Assembly: GCA_017532485.1 (NCBI GenBank)
Contig: JAFXJE010000123.1
Span: 1-11,734, forward strand
Origin: Peptococcaceae bacterium
GTDB lineage: Bacteria; Bacillota; Peptococcia; Peptococcales; Peptococcaceae
Length of the DNA: 11,734 nt
Reading direction: 5' to 3'
In this document: in pieces, positions 1 to 5,243 of the stretch
Numbering within the stretch: position 1 is the first letter of the stretch
Layout of the letters: each line of letters begins with the position of its first letter
The notes under the pieces: generated by a model
Database searches by the model: none
Seen by the model: only the letters and a program-made list of their open reading frames with translations
What the model was told of the DNA's origin: nothing
Made by a program: the position numbers and the translations under genes

Positions 1-738
1 AGCCGTTCCTGCCAACGCATCATGCCGCATATTCATAGGGCAAGTACCGGAATGAGCACAGTCACCTAACACCGTAATTTTCATTCGCGTAGGTGCGGCT
101 ATATAATCAACTATCCCAATATCTATTCCTTGATTTTCTAGTATAGGTCCCTGTTCAATGTGCAGCTCTATAAAAGCAAATGCTTTTTCTAAATATTTTC
201 TATCTTCTGCTAAACCCATAAAGTTGTAGCCTAAACTGCTGATGGCTTCATAAGGTGTAATTCCCTCACTGTCTGCATAACTCTGTAAACTAGCTATATC
301 CAAACTGCCAGTTAATAATTTACTCCCGATAGTTGAACAATTAAATCTGCTGGACTCTTCTCCACGAAAAGCCAGCAATATCAAATCACGCTGATGGTCT
401 ACTTTATTTTCCTGAATTAATTTTAAAGCATGAAAAGCACTCATCACTCCCAATGTCCCATCATAACGACCTCCATTAGGTACAGTATCCAAATGCGAGC
501 CAAAAACTAAAGGTTCATCCTTAGTGGTATTAACTGTTGCTTTTTTAGTCAACCACAAATTTCCTGCTCCATCCCAGTGTACTTTTAAGCCCATCTCTCT
601 ACCCATTTTCGCCAAACATTGATAAGCGCTTTCATCCACAACGCTATACGCCAGACGATTCATCCCGCCTTCTTTGTTCTCACCAATGACAGCGATTTTT
701 TGAAAACTCTCTTGCCATTCATCCCACAGAATATTCAT
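1..738 (-). CDS. Hydantoinase/carbamoylase-family amidase (M20 metallopeptidase family), N-terminal 246 residues
   Basis: This gene encodes a zinc- or manganese-dependent amidohydrolase of the N-carbamoyl-L-amino acid hydrolase / allantoate amidohydrolase group, cytoplasmic enzymes that split carbamoyl or ureido amides. The 3' end lies outside the window. Visible motifs are GSHLDTVPNGG near residues 80-90 (metal ligand His82), RYDG (bridging Asp93), RGEESSRF (catalytic and ligand Glu127/Glu128), ELHIEQGP (ligand His193), and the start of the lid/dimerisation domain at AHSGTCPM, which matches the family's AHAGTTPM. The final histidine ligand would lie beyond the edge. The ATG at 738 is preceded by AGAGGAG at a good distance and there is no signal peptide. 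I see no clear promoter upstream. The substrate cannot be fixed from this part: carbamoyl-amino acid, allantoate and ureidoglycine are all possible. The family call is firm. Confidence 0.9.
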   Translation of the reverse strand, partial: MNILWDEWQESFQKIAVIGENKEGGMNRLAYSVVDESAYQCLAKMGREMGLKVHWDGAGNLWLTKKATVNTTKDEPLVFGSHLDTVPNGGRYDGTLGVMSAFHALKLIQENKVDHQRDLILLAFRGEESSRFNCSTIGSKLLTGSLDIASLQSYADSEGITPYEAISSLGYNFMGLAEDRKYLEKAFAFIELHIEQGPILENQGIDIGIVDYIAAPTRMKITVLGDCAHSGTCPMNMRHDALAGTA

Positions 739-896
739 CTCTCATTACTCCTCTTTACCCTGCAAGTTACACAAAAATTCTACTCCTTTTTTTTCTTTTT
801 GACCAGTGTATTTTTATCATTTATTTTCAGCCAAAAGTATGTTTCTTACTATATTTGGGGATATCGAAAAAATCTTTACTAAATATGGTGAATTAA

Positions 897-912
897 GTAA
901 CACAATGGTTAC
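897..912. repeat. Inverted repeat GTAAC-N6-GTTAC, possible operator
   Basis: GTAAC and GTTAC face each other across ACAATG, just upstream of the predicted -35 of the M23 gene. The half-site GTAACAC recurs at 975-981, downstream of the predicted -10. A pair of matching half-sites flanking a promoter suggests a regulator site, but the arms are only five bases and no known operator consensus is matched. Confidence 0.35.
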
Positions 913-923
913 AAAAGCTATTT

Positions 924-952
924 TTGCCTTTTCTTTTTTTCTTATTTATGTT
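924..952 (+). promoter_or_regulatory. Candidate sigma-A promoter for the M23 peptidase gene
   Basis: TTGCCT (924-929) and TATGTT (947-952) are separated by exactly 17 bases. Transcription would start near 959, giving a leader of about 70 bases. The -10 overlaps the inverted repeat at 951-970. The match is fair rather than perfect. Confidence 0.55.
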
Positions 953-970
953 AGACTATCGTTGGTCTAA
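951..970. repeat. Perfect inverted repeat TTAGAC-N8-GTCTAA over the promoter start region
   Basis: TTAGAC (951-956) and GTCTAA (965-970) form a 6+6 perfect inverted repeat with an 8-base spacer, overlapping the predicted -10 and transcription start. Such a position is typical of a repressor operator. It matches no operator consensus I know (Fur, PerR, LexA, Rex, CIRCE and CtsR were considered). A short 5' RNA hairpin is an alternative. Confidence 0.4.
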
Positions 971-1018
971 TTAGGTAACACTAGATATAACTATTTCATA
1001 TATTTAATCGATAAAGAA

Positions 1019-1047
1019 AGGTGGCGAATTGCAGAATACATTCTGCA
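1019..1047 (+). promoter_or_regulatory. Ribosome binding site plus 8+8 bp palindrome at the start of the M23 gene
   Basis: AGGTGG (1019-1024) is the only Shine-Dalgarno sequence near the gene start and lies 4 bases before TTG at 1029. Directly overlapping that TTG is TGCAGAAT-AC-ATTCTGCA (1030-1047), a perfect palindrome apart from the 2-base centre. In RNA it would fold as a 7-bp stem with a TACA loop. It could hide the TTG, or, if translation starts at ATG 1056, bring the AGGTGG within about 13 bases of that ATG. It could also be a DNA operator. Confidence 0.5.
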
Positions 1048-2450
1048 TCAAACCCATGGATAAATCGGCCAATAAGTTCTTAAAATTTTTTGAAGAACAA
1101 AATAGTAAAATGTACTTTTTCATCAGTATAGCTCTTGTCTTGGTTATTGGTTGTTTCACAGCCTTTTCCATGACAACTTCTTACGCAGTATCTATTGACG
1201 ACAAAGTTGTTGGTTATGTCAGCTCTACTGAAAGTTATCATACAGCTTTAAATACTGTCCAAGCAGAAGTAGAAACCGAAACAGGTATCGAAATTTCTAG
1301 TTCTTATAACAAGTTGGAAATTACACCATCTCATAAATTATTTGTTGATACTTTAACAACTGATGAATTAACTGCAATTATCGGCAGTAAAGTAGATTGG
1401 TTAACTGCCGGTGCTTTGTTAAATATCAATAATGGTGAAATTCAATTTGCACTGGCTAGTGTAGAAGATGGACAAGCAATTTTAGACGAATTAAAAGCCG
1501 AGGCTGTTCAAAATCAACAAGGTGCTTTAATCAAATCCGTAAGTTTCCTTGAAGATGTTTCTTTAGAAGTAGTTAATGTTCGTATCGAACAGTTAGAGAA
1601 TAAAGATAATGTTTTAGCTCAAATCAGAGCTGGCAAAGAGGCTATCAAAACTCATACCGTTGAAGAAGGCGAGTCTTTGTGGCTGATTGCTCACAACAAT
1701 GACTTAACTGTCAAAGAATTACAAGAATTAAACCCAAGTTTAAAATCTGATTTATTACAAATTGGTCAAGAATTATCCTTATCTAAATTAGTTCCACTGG
1801 TAAGTGTAGTTGTAACAAAAGAAGTTACTTTAGAAGAAAAAATTGCTTACAGCACTGAATATAAAGAGTCTGCTAAATTATTTAAAGGTGAAACTCAAAC
1901 TGTTACCGCTGGTGTTGAGGGTAAAAAGTTAGTTACTTACGAAGTGAAAGAAGCTAACGGTACTGCTTTGGAAAAAGAAATGATTGACGAAGTTGTTCTT
2001 TCCCAACCAGTTACAGCAGTTGTTAATAAAGGTACTGCTACTGCAGCAATTGCCTCTCGTAGTTCTGGGGTTACTGCTGGTACAGGTGCTTTAAACTGGC
2101 CAAAGACAGGCAAAATTACTTCTCCTTATGGTACTAGAAGCCGTGGTTTCCACAACGGTATTGATATTGCAGCTAAAACTGGTGATAGAATTTCTGCTGC
2201 TGCTGGTGGTAAAGTTGTTTTAGCTAGTTGGTCTGGTGGTTATGGTAACTGCATTTTAATTGACCATGGCAATGGCATGAAAACTCGTTATGCTCACTTA
2301 TCTGGTTACAATGTAAAAGTAGGCGATATCGTAACTCGTGGTGAACAAATCGGTCGTGCTGGTAATACAGGGAATAGTACCGGTCCACATTTACATTTTG
2401 AAGTAATTGTCAACGGTAAAACTAAAAACCCTATTAACTATTTGAATTAG
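1029..2450 (+). CDS. Membrane-anchored LysM-G5-M23 peptidoglycan endopeptidase
   Basis: This is a cell-wall hydrolase expected to cut peptide cross-links outside the membrane. In order (numbered from TTG 1029): a short cytoplasmic tail, a membrane segment at about 29-49, a long extracytoplasmic region at 50-205, a LysM peptidoglycan-binding domain at about 208-252, a G5-like domain at about 257-337, and a C-terminal M23 domain at about 355-473. The M23 site is complete: zinc ligands His375 and Asp379 (HNGID) and His456, with catalytic His423 (YAHLS) and His454 (PHLHFEV). TTG at 1029 is chosen because AGGTGG lies just upstream; ATG 1056 (464 residues) has no ribosome binding site of its own but would keep the membrane segment. 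The gene is monocistronic, with its own promoter and terminator. Function in wall growth or daughter-cell separation is inferred from the domains. Confidence 0.9.
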   Translation: MQNTFCIKPMDKSANKFLKFFEEQNSKMYFFISIALVLVIGCFTAFSMTTSYAVSIDDKVVGYVSSTESYHTALNTVQAEVETETGIEISSSYNKLEITPSHKLFVDTLTTDELTAIIGSKVDWLTAGALLNINNGEIQFALASVEDGQAILDELKAEAVQNQQGALIKSVSFLEDVSLEVVNVRIEQLENKDNVLAQIRAGKEAIKTHTVEEGESLWLIAHNNDLTVKELQELNPSLKSDLLQIGQELSLSKLVPLVSVVVTKEVTLEEKIAYSTEYKESAKLFKGETQTVTAGVEGKKLVTYEVKEANGTALEKEMIDEVVLSQPVTAVVNKGTATAAIASRSSGVTAGTGALNWPKTGKITSPYGTRSRGFHNGIDIAAKTGDRISAAAGGKVVLASWSGGYGNCILIDHGNGMKTRYAHLSGYNVKVGDIVTRGEQIGRAGNTGNSTGPHLHFEVIVNGKTKNPINYLN

Positions 2451-2458
2451 AATATTAT

Positions 2459-2488
2459 GAGGTTGGGACAAAGTCCCAACCTCTTTTT
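2459..2488 (+). terminator. Intrinsic terminator after the M23 peptidase gene
   Basis: An 11-bp perfect stem (2459-2469 with 2473-2483), an AAA loop and a following TTTTT run sit 8 bases after the stop codon. It separates the peptidase gene from trxB. Confidence 0.93.
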
Positions 2489-2489
2489 G

Positions 2490-2518
2490 TTGCCCCACAG
2501 CCTTATTTATGTTATCAT
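2490..2518 (+). promoter_or_regulatory. Candidate promoter of trxB, extended -10
   Basis: TTGCCC (2490-2495), a 17-base spacer and TATCAT (2513-2518), with TG one base before the -10 hexamer (TGtTATCAT). It lies directly after the terminator and about 37 bases before the trxB start, which needs a promoter of its own. Confidence 0.6.
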
Positions 2519-2554
2519 TGATTTATATGTGTATCGCAATAAGGAGGACTTTTT

Positions 2555-3463
2555 ATGTATGATGTATTAATTATTGGTGCTGGTCCTGCCGGAATGACTG
2601 CAGCTATTTACGCTGCTCGTGCCGGCCATAAGACTGCCATTGTTGAGTATGGTGTACCTGGTGGTCAGGCTGCTACAACAGATATGATTGAAAATTATCC
2701 CGGTTTCCCACAAGGTATTTCCGGACCAGAATTGATGATTAAATTCTTTGAACAAACCCAAACTTTTGGAGTTGAAATGATTTATGAGCAAGTTCAATCT
2801 ATGGAATTAACTCAAGAAATCAAGAAAATTACTACTAATATGCAAACTATTGAAGCCAAAGTTGTTGTCATTGCTTCTGGTGCTAAACCAAAATTATTAG
2901 GTGTCCCAAACGAAAACCAAATGCGTGGTAAAGGCGTTTCCTACTGTGCCACTTGTGATGGTTTCTTCTTTAGAGACCAGCCAGTAGCTGTGGTTGGTGG
3001 TGGTGATACTGCTGTAGAAGAGGCTATGTACTTAACTAAAATGTGTTCTCATGTTACCTTAATTCATCGTCGCGACCAACTGAGAGCTAATAAATTGGCT
3101 CAAAGTCGTGCTTTAGCTAATGAAAAACTAACTATCATTTATGATACTGTTGTTGATGAAATCATTGGTGAAGAAAAAGTACAACAATTAAAATTACGTA
3201 ATAAAAAGACTGATGAAACTTCTCTTTTAGATGTAAATGGTGTCTTCATTTTTGTTGGTTATAGTCCAAACAATGACTTCTTCTGCCCTGAATTAGAAGT
3301 TGACGAAGCTGGTTATATTTTGACCAACGAAGATTTAAGCACTAATTTACCTGGTGTTTATGCTGTCGGTGATGTACGCCGCAAAAAGCTGCGCCAAGTT
3401 ACCACTGCTGTAGGTGATGGTGGTGCTGTTATGCACGCTATCGAAGAGTATTTGGCTGATTAG
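2555..3463 (+). CDS. trxB: Thioredoxin-disulfide reductase
   Basis: This is a cytoplasmic flavoenzyme that passes electrons from NADPH via FAD and a redox-active disulfide to thioredoxin. Its 302 residues are slightly shorter than usual for the family (about 310). It shows the FAD-binding GAGPAG at 8-13, the redox motif CATC (Cys131, Cys134) in SYCATCDG, the NADPH-binding GGGDTA at 148-153, HRRDQLRA at 171-178 (arginines that select NADPH) and the C-terminal FAD motif GVYAVGDVR at 267-275. The intact HRRxxxRA favours NADPH over ferredoxin as donor. ATG 2555 follows AAGGAGG with 7-base spacing. It is followed by a miniprotein gene 15 bases downstream, with no terminator between them. Confidence 0.96.
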   Translation: MYDVLIIGAGPAGMTAAIYAARAGHKTAIVEYGVPGGQAATTDMIENYPGFPQGISGPELMIKFFEQTQTFGVEMIYEQVQSMELTQEIKKITTNMQTIEAKVVVIASGAKPKLLGVPNENQMRGKGVSYCATCDGFFFRDQPVAVVGGGDTAVEEAMYLTKMCSHVTLIHRRDQLRANKLAQSRALANEKLTIIYDTVVDEIIGEEKVQQLKLRNKKTDETSLLDVNGVFIFVGYSPNNDFFCPELEVDEAGYILTNEDLSTNLPGVYAVGDVRRKKLRQVTTAVGDGGAVMHAIEEYLAD

Positions 3464-3478
3464 TGGAGGATATAAATC

Positions 3479-3595
3479 ATGATGAATCGCAAAAAACAAA
3501 GTGCAGTCGCTAAAGCATTTTTAGTAGTTTTGGTTCTTATGCTTTCTGTTGGTTTATTGCTTCCTTCTTTTGCATCTATTTTCTACGCAATGTAG
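3479..3595 (+). CDS. 38-residue single-pass membrane miniprotein
   Basis: A small gene starting 15 bases after the trxB stop, with GGAGGA 8 bases before its first ATG (a second ATG follows at once). The product has a basic N-terminus (MMNRKKQ), then one hydrophobic segment at about residues 14-36, and ends in YAM. A Shine-Dalgarno sequence, trxB co-transcription and a terminator that begins on its stop codon all argue that it is real. Its size and layout resemble the Prli42/DUF4044-type miniproteins of Bacillota, but I cannot confirm homology by eye. An uncleaved signal-anchor of unknown role is the safe description. Confidence 0.7.
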   Translation: MMNRKKQSAVAKAFLVVLVLMLSVGLLLPSFASIFYAM

Positions 3596-3647
3596 TAATA
3601 ATAATGAGGCTTGAACAATCAATTGTTCAAGCCTCATTATTATTACT
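3594..3647. terminator. Bidirectional terminator, 26-bp perfect stem, between convergent genes
   Basis: Bases 3594-3619 are the exact reverse complement of 3622-3647, with only CA between them. The core (GAGGCTTGAACAAT) is flanked by ATTATTATTAC runs, so transcripts from either strand end in a strong hairpin followed by a U/A-rich tail. It serves trxB and the miniprotein gene on plus and the RNase unit on minus. It overlaps the TAG of the miniprotein and the TAA of the minus-strand gene. Confidence 0.9.
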
Positions 3648-4248
3648 GATATTTTATTGCTTCTATCGTCAATATTTGGCTAGCCAACCCTATTTTTTGC
3701 CCTCTTACTATTTGCTCCCCTGAAGTAACCTCTACCTGCGTTAAACCACGATAAATCAATTGATATGTACCCTCATCAATTACTACCACATTTTCCGCAA
3801 ATTCTTGATAAATATTTGTTACTGTTCCATCTAACGCTGCCGTAATCTCTTCTTGGCTCAATTGATAAACCACGCCTTGATGATAACGATAATCACCAAA
3901 ACGTTCATCAAAATTAACTCCAAAATTGCACAAAACCTTTCCTTTACATGGCGACCGATAGGCTGGCAAGTCCAATGGATTGACATATATTGCTTCAGGT
4001 AAATTAGGCGCACTTTCCACCAACAATTCCTCTTCGGCTTCCAATGGAGGTTGAACCTCTTGCTCTACTGTCGCAACGAGATTCTCAACCTGCAATTCAC
4101 TTTTATCTGCAATTGATTGTTTTTCTTCTTGCCAATAAGCATGGACATTCATCCCCAGCAAAAAAGCAAATATTCCGATAACAAACCAATAAGCTTTTGT
4201 TTGTTTGCTAAGCCAATTCAAATAAGCAAAATTCCCATTTTTCAACAT
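3643..4248 (-). CDS. Membrane protein with inactive M23/LytM-like domain
   Basis: The 201-residue product has one membrane segment at about 20-38, an acidic linker at about 40-85 and a degenerate M23 (LytM) domain at about 97-200. The fold is suggested by YHQGVV (the family's HxGxD) and by the phrasing up to the last strand. Only His123 survives: the Asp ligand is Val127, the YAHLS histidine is Gly168, and the HLH pair is Ile192/Thr194 in QILTIEA. It should therefore not cut peptidoglycan, and more likely acts as a scaffold or regulator, as inactive LytM proteins such as EnvC or SpoIIQ do; a spore role is only a possibility. ATG 4248 is chosen because AAGGAGG sits 8 bases upstream; an upstream in-frame ATG at 4314 would overlap the barstar gene and lacks a site. 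It is the last gene of the barnase-barstar unit, after a 52-base gap. Confidence 0.75.
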   Translation of the reverse strand: MLKNGNFAYLNWLSKQTKAYWFVIGIFAFLLGMNVHAYWQEEKQSIADKSELQVENLVATVEQEVQPPLEAEEELLVESAPNLPEAIYVNPLDLPAYRSPCKGKVLCNFGVNFDERFGDYRYHQGVVYQLSQEEITAALDGTVTNIYQEFAENVVVIDEGTYQLIYRGLTQVEVTSGEQIVRGQKIGLASQILTIEAIKYQ

Positions 4249-4300
4249 AGCACCATCCTCCTTGCCCCTAGTATAGACAAGTGTTGGTACATTCATACAT

Positions 4301-4567
4301 TTATCTCTGTACAATAATATTTATATTTTCTGCTGCAACATCATCTAGCAAATTTAAAAAATTATGCCCATATTGCCCCAAAACAGCCAACAATAATTCT
4401 TGGTATTCAACTATAATTTGCAGTGGTTCACTCCAAACACTCAGCGTATCCCATAAAGCATCCAAATTATGACCATGCCATTCCGGCAAAGCTAAACCAT
4501 CAGCAAACACTTGATATAAATCTTCTTTACTGAAAAGCAGATCACCCTTAATCACTATCTGTTTCAT
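4301..4567 (-). CDS. Barstar-family ribonuclease inhibitor
   Basis: This 88-residue cytoplasmic protein should bind and block the barnase-type RNase encoded just upstream. It has the same length class as Bacillus barstar (90 with Met) and aligns along its length. The inhibitory helix reads LPEWHGHNLDALWDTL, with Asp36 and Asp40 matching barstar Asp35 and Asp39, and Trp39 matching Trp38. Barstar Tyr29 is Trp30 here, and the Glu76 position appears to be acidic (Asp76). Its ATG overlaps the RNase stop codon by 4 bases (4564-4567), with GGAGG inside the end of the RNase gene, so the two are translationally coupled. Coupling fits the need to keep inhibitor in step with a toxic enzyme. Confidence 0.93.
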   Translation of the reverse strand: MKQIVIKGDLLFSKEDLYQVFADGLALPEWHGHNLDALWDTLSVWSEPLQIIVEYQELLLAVLGQYGHNFLNLLDDVAAENINIIVQR

Positions 4568-5097
4568 TCTGCTTCTTCCTCCGTTTTTTCTCCGTATAAT
4601 TGCTCAAAACTTTCATAATGGTCATTGGTGTAAAAAATCAAACCATCATTGGAATAGACTAGTCTTTCCGCATTGCGATAACCGCCTTCATAATTCACGT
4701 CACATTCATAATATTTTCTCCCTTTCGCTTTCGGCAGCAAACCTTCTCGATTGCCAAAAGTATCGCCACCTATACTCATTCCAGGAGCTACTTCATGCAA
4801 ATTACCCTCATTGCTTTCCCAGCCCAACTCACGTGCTTCTTGCTTAGTCAAATAATTATCCGGCAAATGACCGTAAAAATGAAGATACTCTGCCACTTCC
4901 TCTGGTGTATTATAATGACCTTCTTCCACCACAACAGTTTGTAATATCTCTGCAGCAACTTCTTGTTGTTGCCCCTCTGGATTTCCTACTGCCACAGCGT
5001 CATTACTGCAAGCAGCACCAAAACACAATGTTGTAATTAACAACAACATTGTTAACATCAATAATAAGCTTTTACGATTTTTAATTTTTCTAAACAT
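4564..5097 (-). CDS. Secreted barnase-type ribonuclease
   Basis: This is an extracellular or surface guanyl-preferring RNase of the barnase (N1/T1) family. Residues 1-29 are a basic, strongly hydrophobic signal sequence; 30-60 is a linker; 61-170 align without gaps to mature Bacillus barnase at a constant offset of 58. All key residues fall in place: Lys85 (barnase Lys27), Asp112 (54), Asn116 (58), Arg117 (59), general base Glu131 (73), Arg141 (83), Arg145 (87) and general acid His160 (102). Runs such as VAPGMSIGGDTFGNREG are near-identical to barnase. An acidic tail (KTEEEAE) extends past the usual end. Signal cleavage is uncertain: GAAC is a weak lipobox, and type I cleavage after AVA is as likely. 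ATG 5097 has GAGGGGG 8 bases upstream. It is the first gene of its unit. Confidence 0.95.
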   Translation of the reverse strand: MFRKIKNRKSLLLMLTMLLLITTLCFGAACSNDAVAVGNPEGQQQEVAAEILQTVVVEEGHYNTPEEVAEYLHFYGHLPDNYLTKQEARELGWESNEGNLHEVAPGMSIGGDTFGNREGLLPKAKGRKYYECDVNYEGGYRNAERLVYSNDGLIFYTNDHYESFEQLYGEKTEEEAE

Positions 5098-5121
5098 ATT
5101 CTTTGCCCCCTCTTAAAGTTT

Positions 5122-5151
5122 ATTTTAATAAATTAATTTTATTGTTGTCAA
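5122..5151 (-). promoter_or_regulatory. Promoter of the barnase-barstar unit
   Basis: Read on the minus strand, a perfect TTGACA (5151-5146) is followed after 18 bases by TAAAAT (5127-5122). Transcription would start near 5115, with a leader of about 18 bases before the RNase start codon. The spacer contains the LysR-box-like sequence. Confidence 0.75.
5127..5143. promoter_or_regulatory. LysR-box-like palindrome between RNase and LysR genes
   Basis: AATAAA-N5-TTTATT is an inverted repeat that contains ATAA-N7-TTAT, which fits the T-N11-A form typical of LysR-family sites. It lies between the -35 and -10 of the RNase promoter and beside a divergent LysR gene, the usual position for such a site. 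The stretch is almost all A and T, so chance is a serious alternative. Confidence 0.35.
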
Positions 5152-5170
5152 GAAGTGGTACTCTTTCTCC

Positions 5171-5199
5171 TTGTCTTTAATTACTTTTTTCGATATAAT
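5171..5199 (+). promoter_or_regulatory. Promoter of the LysR-family gene
   Basis: TTGTCT (5171-5176), a 17-base spacer and a perfect TATAAT (5194-5199). The start would be near 5206, about 38 bases before the LysR ATG. Its -35 and that of the RNase promoter are about 20 bases apart, back to back. Confidence 0.75.
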
Positions 5200-5243
5200 A
5201 TGATTAATTGTTTCCTTATTCGTGATTTCTAGGGAGGTAACTT

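Larger units (their letters stand above)
739..1028. other. Divergent intergenic control region
   Basis: This 290-base AT-rich gap separates the amidase gene (minus) from the M23 peptidase gene (plus). It holds the two inverted repeats and the promoter listed separately. There is also a bulged hairpin at 831-858 (CCAAAAGTA pairing with TACT and TTTGG), which lacks a T-run and is not a convincing terminator. No convincing -35/-10 pair was found for the amidase gene, and no small reading frame with a ribosome binding site is apparent. Confidence 0.6.

Noticed and set aside
831..858. Bulged hairpin in the divergent region as a terminator
   Set aside because: No following T-run on either strand, a 3-base bulge, and no gene ends there.
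619..882. 87-codon plus-strand frame with a hydrophobic, phenylalanine-rich product
   Set aside because: It overlaps the start of the amidase gene on the opposite strand, has no ribosome binding site, and its composition merely reflects T-rich DNA.
4249..4314. Upstream in-frame ATG extending the inactive LytM protein by 22 residues
   Set aside because: No ribosome binding site; it would overlap the barstar gene and put a polar stretch before the membrane segment. ATG 4248 has AAGGAGG at 8 bases.
4301..5097. RNase and inhibitor as part of a contact-dependent or polymorphic toxin system
   Set aside because: The RNase is a stand-alone protein with its own export signal; there are no repeats, delivery domain, or neighbouring secretion genes.
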